Assembly (NCBI RefSeq): GCF_017310015.1
Contig: NZ_CP022297.1
Location: 744,001 to 808,000 of the forward strand
Length of the DNA: 64,000 nt
Origin: Marinobacterium iners
GTDB taxonomy: Bacteria; Pseudomonadota; Gammaproteobacteria; Pseudomonadales; Balneatricaceae
Direction: 5' to 3'
Part shown: one piece after another, positions 35,620 through 44,091 of the stretch
Layout: every line of letters starts with the position of its first letter
Position numbering within the stretch: the stretch's first letter is position 1
The notes under the pieces: generated by a model
The model's input: only the letters and a program-made list of their open reading frames with translations
Told to the model about the DNA's origin: nothing
The model's database searches: none
Translations under genes and position numbers: made by a program

Positions 35620-37215
35620 ATGGATACTTTTTTTTCAGGCAAAAAGGTGCTGATCCTCGATAAGCAGCTGGAAGACCTCCGGACGTTGCGTGATCTGCTC
35701 ACCGGCCTGGGGTTCGGGCACATCGAGGTCGCGTCGTCCGTCAATATGGCGCTGTCGATTCTGCGTGAGCAGAATGTCGATGTCTGCTTTATGTCCTATG
35801 ATCTGGGTAAAGGTGAAAAAAGTGGCCTGCAGGTGATGCATGAGGCTCAGGCTGAAGGCATTCGTCATTACGGAACCGGTTTCGTGCTGGTGGCCGCCCC
35901 TGAAACATCCGAGCTTTTATTTGGCTCTCTCGAGTACTCCCCTGATCTTTGCATCAACAAGCCTTATAACGGTGTCCAGTTACGCCAGGTCCTTGAGAAG
36001 CTATTGCGTTTGAAGCAGTCGCTTAAGCCCTTGTCTGAGCTGATGGATCAGCAGAAATGGCTTGAGGCGCTGATGCTTTGTGATCAAAAGATTCGAGAAT
36101 TTCCGGCGCTTAAGATATTTCTGCTGCGCTTCAAGGGGATTATTCTACTGAGGCTGGAACGTTACCCGGAAGCGCGGACGCTGTTTGAGCGCATGCTTGA
36201 AGCACGTGACCAGCACTGGATGCGAGTGGGGGCAGGTGTTGCAGCGTACCGTGAAGGGCGTTTCAATCTGGCCTATGACTGTCTTAGTACGGTGATTAAT
36301 CAGCAGCAGGTTAGTGTGGATGCGTTCAATTGGTTGGCGCGATTGCATCGTTTGCGCGGAGATCTTAGTCAATCGATGACATTGCTGCGCAAGTCTGTCT
36401 TGCTTCAGCCCTCAGTCGCGGCACTGCAAGGAGAGCTTGGCAATGTGGCAGCCCGGTTGCAGGACTGGCGCTTGGCAACTGATTCCTTTCGTGCAGCCAT
36501 TCGCTTTGGTCGCTATTCGGCCTTTCAATTGCCGGACTATTATTTTGCTCTGGCGCGTTCGCTCAGCGACCGTGTCGAAGGGCAGCAGGGGGGGCTGGCC
36601 GCTGAGTCCGAGGCTGAAGCGATTCAAGTGCTGGAGCAGGTCATTTCCGACTTCGATCAGGATCGGGTGGCACTTTTCAAATCTCGCCTTCTGTTATCAG
36701 ATGTTTTGCGCCGTAGCGGAGATGTGCCGAGGGCGGAGCAGGCAGCAAGGTCGGCACTGGATCTTTTTCTGGCACTGCCGCTGGATGATCAGGCGCAGTG
36801 GATTGATCAGCTTAGCGACGGGTTGGAGCTGTCGGAAGCCTCACGCAGTGTGGCAGTGTTGCGTCAGGAGTTGACCCGTAAAATGGTCAATATTGACTGG
36901 GCCAGAGCTAATCTCAAGGGCATGATGCACTTTCGCAAGGCCGAGCTCGCGCAGGCCTGTGACGCGTTTGCCTTTGCTTTGCAGGTGCAGCCTGATAACC
37001 CCAGTATTGGCTTGAATCTGGTACAGACCGAGCTGGAATTGATCAAGCGAAGTCTATCGTCGGACTTGGTGGCATCGATCCGATGCTGTGATGATGTGCT
37101 CTATGGAATCCAGTATGCGGCGCTCAGCGGCCGCCAACAGCAGCGTCATGCGGCGCTGGCTGAACGACTGGCTGCCCAGGTGCAACTACTGTCACAGCAG
37201 GATCAGAATAACTGA
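35620..37215 (+). CDS. Response-regulator receiver domain fused to TPR repeats
   Basis: 531 residues from ATG 35620. Residues 5-135 form a CheY-like receiver: acidic pocket at LILDKQLED, phospho-acceptor Asp in MSYDLGKG near 67, and Lys in INKPYN near 112. Residues 140-530 are helical pairs that read as tetratricopeptide repeats (LRFKGIILLRLERYPEARTLFERML, AFNWLARLHRLRGDLSQSM). There is no DNA-binding or catalytic output, so it probably acts by protein contact. No histidine kinase is adjacent. Confidence 0.85.
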   Translation: MDTFFSGKKVLILDKQLEDLRTLRDLLTGLGFGHIEVASSVNMALSILREQNVDVCFMSYDLGKGEKSGLQVMHEAQAEGIRHYGTGFVLVAAPETSELLFGSLEYSPDLCINKPYNGVQLRQVLEKLLRLKQSLKPLSELMDQQKWLEALMLCDQKIREFPALKIFLLRFKGIILLRLERYPEARTLFERMLEARDQHWMRVGAGVAAYREGRFNLAYDCLSTVINQQQVSVDAFNWLARLHRLRGDLSQSMTLLRKSVLLQPSVAALQGELGNVAARLQDWRLATDSFRAAIRFGRYSAFQLPDYYFALARSLSDRVEGQQGGLAAESEAEAIQVLEQVISDFDQDRVALFKSRLLLSDVLRRSGDVPRAEQAARSALDLFLALPLDDQAQWIDQLSDGLELSEASRSVAVLRQELTRKMVNIDWARANLKGMMHFRKAELAQACDAFAFALQVQPDNPSIGLNLVQTELELIKRSLSSDLVASIRCCDDVLYGIQYAALSGRQQQRHAALAERLAAQVQLLSQQDQNN

Positions 37216-37574
37216 TCCTCATCCTTGAGAAACATCTCTGAGTCCATATCGTCGCTGTCGGCTGCCACATATTCATCAGGGTGGACGATGGAGCGTGCGA
37301 CCTTACGACTGAGCAGCTTGCGCTGGGCGGCGTCTGGCAGGTCAGTGAAGCGTATCACCTGACGGTCGATAAGGGTGTCGATCAAGTCTTCCAGGATGCG
37401 GATGGTAGATAGATCCGAATCTTCCAGAAACTCGTTGGCGGTAAAAGCAGAAGAATCCAGAGACAGGAAGCGTAATACCTCTGGATTGGCGGCATCCACT
37501 GCTTGGGAGTCAGGGATCTGACGATCGGTCAGGGCGGTGATATTGCCCGCTTCGTCTCTGAGTGCGTAGAGCAT
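37203..37574 (-). CDS. Small acidic conserved protein of unknown function
   Basis: 123 residues, rich in Asp/Glu. The core TIRILEDLIDTLIDRQVIRFTDLPDAAQRKLLSRK is conserved in pseudomonad proteins that carry a historical 'tryptophan synthase beta-like' label, but nothing in it supports such an enzyme. It overlaps the 3' end of the receiver-TPR gene by 13 bp in the opposite direction. Confidence 0.7.
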   Translation of the reverse strand: MLYALRDEAGNITALTDRQIPDSQAVDAANPEVLRFLSLDSSAFTANEFLEDSDLSTIRILEDLIDTLIDRQVIRFTDLPDAAQRKLLSRKVARSIVHPDEYVAADSDDMDSEMFLKDEDQLF

Positions 37575-37693
37575 TACAATAAACCTGATCTAAGCTAAGT
37601 ACAGGTTCGAGTGTAGCCTCAGAATCGGCAGCTGTAACCTGTGGTGAGGCTTTATGTTGATTTAAACAACTGTTAGAATTTTGTTGTCTGTTT

Positions 37694-37723
37694 TAAACCA
37701 CCATCATGAGACGTGGTGGTTTA
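37694..37723. promoter_or_regulatory. Perfect 10-bp inverted repeat upstream of the mevalonate operon
   Basis: TAAACCACCA and TGGTGGTTTA flank a 10-nt spacer. No T-tract follows on either strand. It may be an operator for a dimeric regulator or the first hairpin of the operon's leader. The 364-bp gap from 37575 to 37938 otherwise holds only the two further hairpins listed below. Confidence 0.5.
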
Positions 37724-37843
37724 GCGGCGTAGTAAATCTGGCAGGTACAGGAGATCAGCTCGAAGCAATCAATATGCCTCTGCTGGAAGTGGGTGATCAG
37801 ACACAGCAGGAGGTTGCTGACAGCGGGCAGTAATTGCATCCAT

Positions 37844-37872
37844 CTGCGCGGGTGGCTTAAAATCCCGCGCAG
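37844..37872 (+). promoter_or_regulatory. Leader hairpin of the mevalonate operon
   Basis: CTGCGCGGG and CCCGCGCAG form a perfect 9-bp GC-rich stem with an 11-nt A/T-rich loop, 17 nt before the terminator hairpin. It is a candidate sensor or pause stem in an attenuated leader. Confidence 0.5.
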
Positions 37873-37889
37873 CCTGAGGTCTTTCAAGA

Positions 37890-37916
37890 GGGTTGCCACA
37901 GTTGCAGCCCTTTTTT
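37890..37916 (+). terminator. Intrinsic terminator directly before the HMG-CoA reductase gene
   Basis: GGGTTGC pairs with GCAGCCC (one G-T pair) around a 7-nt loop and is followed by six T residues. It points into the mevalonate operon and ends 22 nt before the first start codon. Either it ends an unseen upstream transcript or it is an attenuator of the operon. Confidence 0.75.
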
Positions 37917-37938
37917 GTTTTCAGAGGATGCGTTGAGC

Positions 37939-38976
37939 ATGAAGTCACATAAAATACTGGAAGCTCCCATCCCGATGCGCTGGGTCGGGCCAATCAAGAT
38001 CGGCGGCGATGTGCTGAATGAAAAGCTCAGTGTGCCCCTGGCGACCTATGAGACGCCACTGTGGCCATCCGTTGGCCGCGGAGCACGCGTGTCCACCTTG
38101 ACCGAAAAGGGCATTGTCACCACAGTGGTGGACGAGCGCATGACGCGCTCAATTCTTTTGGAAGCGGATGATGCGCTGGCGGCACATCAGGCGCTGCAGT
38201 CAATTAAGGCACGCAAGGACGATCTCAATGCCGTGGTGGCCACCAGCAGTCGCTTTGCCAACCTGATTGACATGCACAGCCAGATCGTGGGCAACCTGAT
38301 CTATCTGAGGCTGGAGTTCACGACCGGTGATGCATCCGGTCACAATATGGTCACCAACGCCGCTGACAAGCTGATTCCATGGATTCTGCAGCAGTATCCT
38401 CAACTGCGTTACTGCTCCATCTCGGCCAACTATTGCTCTGACAAGAAGGCCACGGCCGTCAACGGAATACTGGGGCGTGGCAAGTACGTGGTCAGCGAGA
38501 TTCTGATTCCACGTGATATCTGCGAACGCCGCCTGAAAACCACGCCGGAAAAAGTGGTTGATCTGAATATCAAAAAGAACCTTATAGGGACCTTGATGGC
38601 GGGTGGGCTGCGAAGTGCCAACGCCCACTATGCCAACATGCTGCTGGCATTCTATCTGGCCACCGGTCAGGATGCCGCCAACATCATCGAGGGCTCACAG
38701 GGGGTTGTGCACGCCGAAGTGCGTGATGGCGACCTCTATTTTTCCTGTACGCTTCCGAACCTGATCGTTGGCTCGGTAGGCAACGGCAAGGGAATCGATT
38801 TTGTCGAGGACAATCTGCGCCAGCTGGGCTGCAAGGAGGCGCGCGAGCCCGGCGCAAACGCCCGCAGGCTGGCGGCGATCTGTGCTGCCACCGTGCTGTG
38901 TGGCGAGCTGTCGCTGATGGCGGCCCAGACCAACCCCGGTGAGCTGATGGAAGCCCATATCAAGCTGGAGCGGTAA
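37939..38976 (+). CDS. mvaA: Hydroxymethylglutaryl-CoA reductase
   Basis: 345 residues from ATG 37939; an in-frame TTG at 37915 lies inside the terminator T-tract and is unlikely. All four catalytic residues are visible: Glu38 (LATYET), Asp131 (TTGDASGHN), Lys169 (SDKKATAVN, before GRGKYVV) and His340 (EAHIKLER). It reduces HMG-CoA to mevalonate, the committed step of the mevalonate route to isoprenoids. The size and the C-terminal His region resemble the class I catalytic domain. It is the first gene of a six-gene pathway operon and shares one base with the next start. Confidence 0.93.
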   Translation: MKSHKILEAPIPMRWVGPIKIGGDVLNEKLSVPLATYETPLWPSVGRGARVSTLTEKGIVTTVVDERMTRSILLEADDALAAHQALQSIKARKDDLNAVVATSSRFANLIDMHSQIVGNLIYLRLEFTTGDASGHNMVTNAADKLIPWILQQYPQLRYCSISANYCSDKKATAVNGILGRGKYVVSEILIPRDICERRLKTTPEKVVDLNIKKNLIGTLMAGGLRSANAHYANMLLAFYLATGQDAANIIEGSQGVVHAEVRDGDLYFSCTLPNLIVGSVGNGKGIDFVEDNLRQLGCKEAREPGANARRLAAICAATVLCGELSLMAAQTNPGELMEAHIKLER

Positions 38977-40004
38977 TGACCGACCCCACCAACGAGCGCA
39001 AGATAGAGCATATCCGGGCGATTGAGCAGGACCCGCTGACCGATCGGCAGGGGCATTGGTTTGATCGGATTCGACTGATGCACCGAGCTTTGCCCGAACT
39101 GGCATTCGATGAGGTTGATCCATCGGTTGAGTTTCTTGGCAAACGACTCTCGTTTCCGCTGCTGATCTCTTCCATGACCGGTGGTGATCATGAGTTGGTG
39201 CGACGTATCAATATGAACCTGGCGCTGGCGGCTGAGCAGTGTCAGGTGGCCATGGCGGTCGGATCGCAGCGGGTAATGTTTACCCACCCGGAAGCGCGTG
39301 CAAGTTTTGAGTTGCGTCAATTCGCCCCAACTACTGTACTCATAGGTAATGTAGGTGGTGTACAGCTCAATTATGGCTTCGATCTCCAGCGTTGTCAGGA
39401 GGCAGTGGACTGTGTCGGGGCCGATGCGCTCTACTTCCACCTCAACCCGCTGCAGGAAGCGGTGCAGCCCGAGGGTGACACTAACTTCAGTAATCTGGCG
39501 CAGCAGATGGGTGCAGTGGCGGCAGGGCTATCGGTTCCCGTGATGCTCAAGGAGGTGGGGTCTGGCCTGTCCCCGGCGGATATAGAGTTGGGGCTCAGGC
39601 AGGGCATTCGTCACTTTGATATTGCCGGCACTGGCGGCACTTCGTGGAGCCGGATAGAGCATCATAGACGCCATGATGGCAGCGATATTGGGCTCAGATT
39701 TCAGGACTGGGGGTTGCCAACCCCTCTGGCACTGCAGCAGGCAGAGCCCTATCTGGATCGGGCTACCCTGATCGCCAGTGGCGGGCTCAGAGATGGGATT
39801 GATATGGCCAAATCTGTTATACTCGGCGCCTCGCTGTGCGGTATGGCTGCGCCCCTGCTGCAGCCGGCGATGGAATCTGCCGAAGCGGTTGTAGACGCCA
39901 TTGAGCGTTTGCGCCGCGAATTTGTTACTGCGATGTTTCTGCTCGGTACGCCTGATGTGGCGGCGCTGTTCCGGAACAGGACGCTTATTGTCCAAGAGCG
40001 TTGA
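38976..40004 (+). CDS. fni: Type 2 isopentenyl-diphosphate delta-isomerase
   Basis: 342 residues, FMN-dependent TIM barrel. The N-terminal RKIEHI and HRALPELAFDEVD, the SSMTGG motif near 63, VGSQR near 92 and the FMN-phosphate region SGGLRDGIDMAKSV near 260 are typical. It interconverts IPP and DMAPP. In a cell using mevalonate this isomerase is required, because that pathway yields only IPP. The start ATG overlaps the mvaA stop by one base. Confidence 0.95.
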   Translation: MTDPTNERKIEHIRAIEQDPLTDRQGHWFDRIRLMHRALPELAFDEVDPSVEFLGKRLSFPLLISSMTGGDHELVRRINMNLALAAEQCQVAMAVGSQRVMFTHPEARASFELRQFAPTTVLIGNVGGVQLNYGFDLQRCQEAVDCVGADALYFHLNPLQEAVQPEGDTNFSNLAQQMGAVAAGLSVPVMLKEVGSGLSPADIELGLRQGIRHFDIAGTGGTSWSRIEHHRRHDGSDIGLRFQDWGLPTPLALQQAEPYLDRATLIASGGLRDGIDMAKSVILGASLCGMAAPLLQPAMESAEAVVDAIERLRREFVTAMFLLGTPDVAALFRNRTLIVQER

Positions 40005-40019
40005 GGACCCTGGTCGAGT

Positions 40020-41186
40020 ATGTCCGTTGGTATAGACGAAATCAGCTTTTACACCTCCAACTATTACCTGGACCTGCGCACGCTGGCACAGGTGCAGGGC
40101 ACCGATCCGGAGAAGTACTATACCGGCATTGGTCAGGAGAAAATGGGTATGGCCGCGCCGGACGAAGACATCGTCACCATGGCAGCCAATGCGGCCTTGC
40201 CACTGGTAGAGCGCATTGGGCCTGAAACAATCGGGACGTTGCTGTTTGCCACTGAAACCGGCATTGATCAGTCCAAGGCTGCAGGTGTGTACGTGCATCG
40301 TCTGCTTGGCCTGAGCGCCAATTGCCGGGTTGTAGAATTGAAACAGGCCTGCTACAGCGCGACCGCCGCCATTCAGATGGCCTGTGCACTGGTGGCGCGC
40401 AAGCCGGACAGCAAGGTGCTGGTGATCGCTTCTGACATTGCTCGCTACGATCTGGATACGCCCGGCGAGGCGACTCAGGGCTGCGGTGCCGTGGCTCTGC
40501 TGATCAGTGCCAATCCGCGTCTGGTCACCATCGACCCGGAAGTTGGCAATTATACTGAAGACGTGATGGACTTCTGGCGGCCGAACTATCGCTCGACCGC
40601 ACTGGTGGATGGCAAGTACTCCACCAAAATTTATCTCAAGGCCCTCAAAAAAGCCTGGGAGCATTTCCGTGAGGCCAGCTCATTGGCGTTTGCCGACTTC
40701 AGTCATTTCTGTTACCACCTGCCGTTCAGTCGCATGGCTCAAAAAGCGCATCAGCAGTTGGTCAAGCTGAACAGGGCTGGCCTGTCTTCAGCCGAGCAGG
40801 AGGCGCAGATCAGCAATACCCTGCTGTACAACCGCATCATCGGTAACAGCTATACCGCTTCCATGTATATCGGCCTGACCTCGCTGCTGGAAAATACGCT
40901 GGAAGATTTGGCCGGCAAGCGGATCGGTTTTTTCAGTTATGGCTCCGGTTGTGTAGCTGAGTTTTTTTCCGGCACCGTGGTGGAAGGCTATAAACAGGCA
41001 CTGCATACCGAACTGCATCGAGAGATGCTAAACGCCCGGCGCGAAATCAGCCATGATGAATACCTGAAACTGTATCAGCATCAGGTGCCGACTGATGGCG
41101 GCGAATACACCTTCCCTGAAGGCACCACCGGCCGCTTCCGTCTGGCGGGCATTATCCATCACAAACGCGAATATATTCCCTGCTGA
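40020..41186 (+). CDS. mvaS: Hydroxymethylglutaryl-CoA synthase
   Basis: 388 residues, the bacterial HMG-CoA synthase length. The acetyl-accepting Cys111 lies in LKQACYSATAA, general-base Glu near 79 in ATETGID, and the His of FCYHLPFSRMAQKA near 235 binds acetoacetyl-CoA. It condenses acetyl-CoA with acetoacetyl-CoA. It lies third in the operon, 15 bp after fni. A thiolase that could supply acetoacetyl-CoA lies elsewhere in the window at 59779. Confidence 0.96.
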   Translation: MSVGIDEISFYTSNYYLDLRTLAQVQGTDPEKYYTGIGQEKMGMAAPDEDIVTMAANAALPLVERIGPETIGTLLFATETGIDQSKAAGVYVHRLLGLSANCRVVELKQACYSATAAIQMACALVARKPDSKVLVIASDIARYDLDTPGEATQGCGAVALLISANPRLVTIDPEVGNYTEDVMDFWRPNYRSTALVDGKYSTKIYLKALKKAWEHFREASSLAFADFSHFCYHLPFSRMAQKAHQQLVKLNRAGLSSAEQEAQISNTLLYNRIIGNSYTASMYIGLTSLLENTLEDLAGKRIGFFSYGSGCVAEFFSGTVVEGYKQALHTELHREMLNARREISHDEYLKLYQHQVPTDGGEYTFPEGTTGRFRLAGIIHHKREYIPC

Positions 41187-42190
41187 TGCCGACCGCCTGC
41201 GCTCCGGGCAAGATCATTCTCAGTGGTGAACATGCTGTGGTGTATGGCGCGCCGGCGCTGGCACTGGCGGTGGATCGGCACATGCGGATCCACTACCGCC
41301 CTGATCAATTGCCGCGTTTGAGCTGGCATACCCGCGAGCGCACCCATGAGCTGGGGCTGGACAAGCTGGCCGGCCTGCGGCGTCGCCTCGACAATCACTT
41401 CGAGCGCTATCTGCGCGGCGAACTGCCAATTACCCGTATCCTGAAAAAACCCGCTGAGTTGGCTTTCTATGCCATTGATATGGCGCGAGTGCTGTCCGGA
41501 CTTGATATTCAGCCGCGAGGCAGCCTCAGTATCGACTCGGATATACCCATTGGTGCTGGCATGGGCTCTTCCGCGGCGTTGATTGCGGCACTGTTGAAAC
41601 TGTTTGGGCATTTTGACAGCCTTGAACAACTGATTCAGCAGGTGCGTTACTGTGAGCGTTTGCAGCATGGGCGCGGCAGCATGATCGATGCAGCGGCTGT
41701 GTGCAGTGGAGGGCTGGTCAAGTTGCAGGGTGAGCAGGTGTCACGGCTTCCGCTGGCTGATGAGGGGCTGGGGGCCGGGTGGTTTTGGCTGTTTACCGGT
41801 ACTCCGGCCAGCAGCACAGGCGCTTGCGTGGATGAGGTGAGGCATCACTTCGGTCAGTCTGAAATCTGGAGTGAATTTGCCGACATCACCGAGCAGGTGG
41901 CAACGGCGCTGCTCAAGGGTGATACACCGCTGGAACAGGTGCGTGCCAACCATCGATTGCTGAGCCGTATCGGTGTTGTACCTGCCTCGTTGCAACGCTT
42001 TGCCGAGCGTGTCGAACAGCGAGGTGGTGCCGCCAAAATCTGTGGCGCGGGTGCGGTCTCCGGGGATCAGGGTGGGCTGATGCTGCTCTGGCTGCCGCAG
42101 GGAACCCCGGCCCAGTTGCCGCTGCAGTCGCATTGGCACTGGGGTGTTCTGAAAGAGGATCGACAAGGTGTCCGCATACTCGAAGATTAA
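41186..42190 (+). CDS. mvk: Mevalonate kinase (GHMP family)
   Basis: 334 residues with the three GHMP motifs: PGKIILSGEHAVVYG (7-21), the ATP-binding PIGAGMGSSAA near 120, and a variant third motif KICGAGAVSGDQGG near 285. The opening segment matches mevalonate kinases, which phosphorylate the C5 hydroxyl. One-base overlap with mvaS. The following gene is a second, similar GHMP kinase, so which of the two acts on mevalonate and which on phosphomevalonate is not certain from sequence. Confidence 0.83.
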   Translation: MPTACAPGKIILSGEHAVVYGAPALALAVDRHMRIHYRPDQLPRLSWHTRERTHELGLDKLAGLRRRLDNHFERYLRGELPITRILKKPAELAFYAIDMARVLSGLDIQPRGSLSIDSDIPIGAGMGSSAALIAALLKLFGHFDSLEQLIQQVRYCERLQHGRGSMIDAAAVCSGGLVKLQGEQVSRLPLADEGLGAGWFWLFTGTPASSTGACVDEVRHHFGQSEIWSEFADITEQVATALLKGDTPLEQVRANHRLLSRIGVVPASLQRFAERVEQRGGAAKICGAGAVSGDQGGLMLLWLPQGTPAQLPLQSHWHWGVLKEDRQGVRILED

Positions 42191-43109
42191 CACCCGCGCC
42201 CCCGGCAGCATCATGCTGATGGGTGAGCATGCGGTACTGTTTGGCGAACCGGCACTGGCCTGTGCGCTGGAGCACTGGCTTGAAGTCGAGCTGACACCAT
42301 TGGCATCACAACGGGTAGAAATTGACAGCGCACTAGCACGCTACCGAAGTGATCTGAGTCAGCTGCAACCGGAACCTGCGCTGAGCTTTGTGCTGGCCGT
42401 GATTGAGGCGTACCGACCTTACTTGAAACAGGGCTTTCGCCTGCAGATACGCTCCGGTTTTTCACATACCGTAGGGCTTGGCTCTTCGGCGGCAGTCACG
42501 GCAGCGGTCACAGCAGCACTGGCCGAATTTTGTGGCACGGATACAACGCCTGAAGCCTTGTTTGAGGTGGCCTTGCATGCCGTGCATCAAGCCCAGAACG
42601 GACGCGGCTCCGGAACTGATCTGGCGGCCAGTATATATGGCGGTGTCGTTCAATACCGTGTGAGTCCGCGGACGGTGGAACGCCTGAATGGCCTGCCGCC
42701 ACTGGCGCTGATGTATTGCGGTTACAAGATGAAAACCCCTGAGGTGCTGGCGCTTGTGGAATCCCGTGCGGCCTCTCAATCCTCACTCTATGCCGGGCTG
42801 TATCGTCTCATGGGTCAGACCTGTGAGGCGGGTCGAAGTGCGGTGGACAGCGCCGACTGGTCGCAGCTGGGTCAGCTGATGAATCTGTATCAGGGCCTGA
42901 TGGATGCGCTGGGGGTGAATGATGCCACCCTGTCCGAGATGATTTGGCGCTTGAGAGCGCAACCGGGCATTCTGGGTGCCAAAATATCGGGCTCGGGCCT
43001 GGGTGACTGTGTACTGGCACTGGGACACATGACCGAAACGCTGCCCTGGGAGTCGATCCCGGTCTCGGTAGCCGCTACTGGAGTGGAGATTAGCCATGAC
43101 ACCTGCTGA
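42168..43109 (+). CDS. Second GHMP kinase of the operon, probable phosphomevalonate kinase
   Basis: 313 residues from GTG 42168, with AGAGGA 8 nt upstream. Motifs are APGSIMLMGEHAVLFG (11-26), SHTVGLGSSAAVTAA near 102 and GAKISGSGLGDC near 271. The GRGSGTDLAASIYGG segment near 146 resembles the substrate loop of phosphomevalonate kinases. The pathway needs this step and no other candidate is in the operon. It overlaps mvk by 23 bp and mvaD by 14 bp. Confidence 0.75.
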   Translation: MSAYSKINTRAPGSIMLMGEHAVLFGEPALACALEHWLEVELTPLASQRVEIDSALARYRSDLSQLQPEPALSFVLAVIEAYRPYLKQGFRLQIRSGFSHTVGLGSSAAVTAAVTAALAEFCGTDTTPEALFEVALHAVHQAQNGRGSGTDLAASIYGGVVQYRVSPRTVERLNGLPPLALMYCGYKMKTPEVLALVESRAASQSSLYAGLYRLMGQTCEAGRSAVDSADWSQLGQLMNLYQGLMDALGVNDATLSEMIWRLRAQPGILGAKISGSGLGDCVLALGHMTETLPWESIPVSVAATGVEISHDTC

Positions 43110-44091
43110 AGTGATTGATCGTTTATTACCCTCGCACCTGCAGGCAAAGGCGTCATCGGAGCTGTTTGCCCCCAGTAATATTGCGTTATGCAAATACTGG
43201 GGCAAGCGTGACCGAAGCTTTAATTTGCCGGTCAACGCATCCCTGTCCGTTTCGCTGGATTATCTGGGGACCCATACCCGGCTCACCCCGATTGATGCTG
43301 AAGTGGATGAAGTCTGGCTCAATGGGCAGCAGCTTTTGCCCAGCGCAAAATTCAGCCAGAAGGTATCAGCCTTCATCGACCTGTTTCGTCGGCAGCAGGA
43401 TCTGTACTTCCGGGTGGAAACCCGCAACAACATCCCCACCGCCGCCGGGCTGGCGTCTTCGGCCTCGGGCTTTGCTGCACTGACGCTGGCACTGAATGAT
43501 GCGCTTGGGCTGGATTTGGAGCCCCAGCTGCTGTCGGTGTTGGCCCGCCATGGCAGTGGCAGCGCCTGCCGTTCAGTGTTTGATGGCTTCGTCGAATGGC
43601 GTATGGGGCAGCGTGAAGATGGGCTCGACAGCCACGGTATTGCACTGGATGCAGAATGGCCGGGCCTGTGTATTGGCCTTGCCAAGGTGGATGCCGGAGA
43701 AAAGGCGGTAGATTCCCGCTCTGGCATGCAGCGCACGGTGGAAACCGCCCATCTCTACCAGAGCTGGCCTCTGCAGGCGGCGGCTGATCTGGAAAAGCTG
43801 CATCAGGCTATCGCACGACAGGATTTTGAGTTGTTGGGGCAAACTGCCGAACAGAACGCGCTGTCGATGCATGCCACCATGATTGCCAGCTGGCCACCAC
43901 TGCTGTACTGGCAACCGGAATCGGTGGCGGCGATGCAGACGGTGTGGACGCTTCGTCGACGCGGGGTGCCTGTATATTTCACCATGGATGCAGGCCCCAA
44001 CTTAAAGCTGCTGTTTGAACAGCAGTGCCGTGATGAAGTGTTGCGTCACTTCCCTGATCTGGAAACCGTGGAACCTTTCGGCAGCCGCTGA
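43096..44091 (+). CDS. mvaD: Diphosphomevalonate decarboxylase
   Basis: 331 residues. SNIALCKYWGKRD near 27, the P-loop-like AGLASSASGFAAL near 117, GSGSACRSVFDGF near 154 and the catalytic-Asp region FTMDAGPNLKLL near 295 are diagnostic. It decarboxylates mevalonate diphosphate to IPP with ATP, completing the pathway. The final base of its TGA is the first base of the polB start codon. Confidence 0.96.
   Translation: MTPAEVIDRLLPSHLQAKASSELFAPSNIALCKYWGKRDRSFNLPVNASLSVSLDYLGTHTRLTPIDAEVDEVWLNGQQLLPSAKFSQKVSAFIDLFRRQQDLYFRVETRNNIPTAAGLASSASGFAALTLALNDALGLDLEPQLLSVLARHGSGSACRSVFDGFVEWRMGQREDGLDSHGIALDAEWPGLCIGLAKVDAGEKAVDSRSGMQRTVETAHLYQSWPLQAAADLEKLHQAIARQDFELLGQTAEQNALSMHATMIASWPPLLYWQPESVAAMQTVWTLRRRGVPVYFTMDAGPNLKLLFEQQCRDEVLRHFPDLETVEPFGSR

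Noticed and set aside
37203..37574. Tryptophan synthase beta-like enzyme
   Set aside because: At 123 residues, with no PLP lysine motif, it cannot be a TrpB enzyme; the label on homologues appears historical.
37750..37833. Possible short leader peptide starting ATG 37774 before the mevalonate operon
   Set aside because: Nineteen codons, no ribosome-binding site, and no enrichment for any amino acid linked to the pathway.
39528..40664. Minus-strand open frame of 378 codons
   Set aside because: Antisense to fni and mvaS, both with intact catalytic motifs; a shadow frame.
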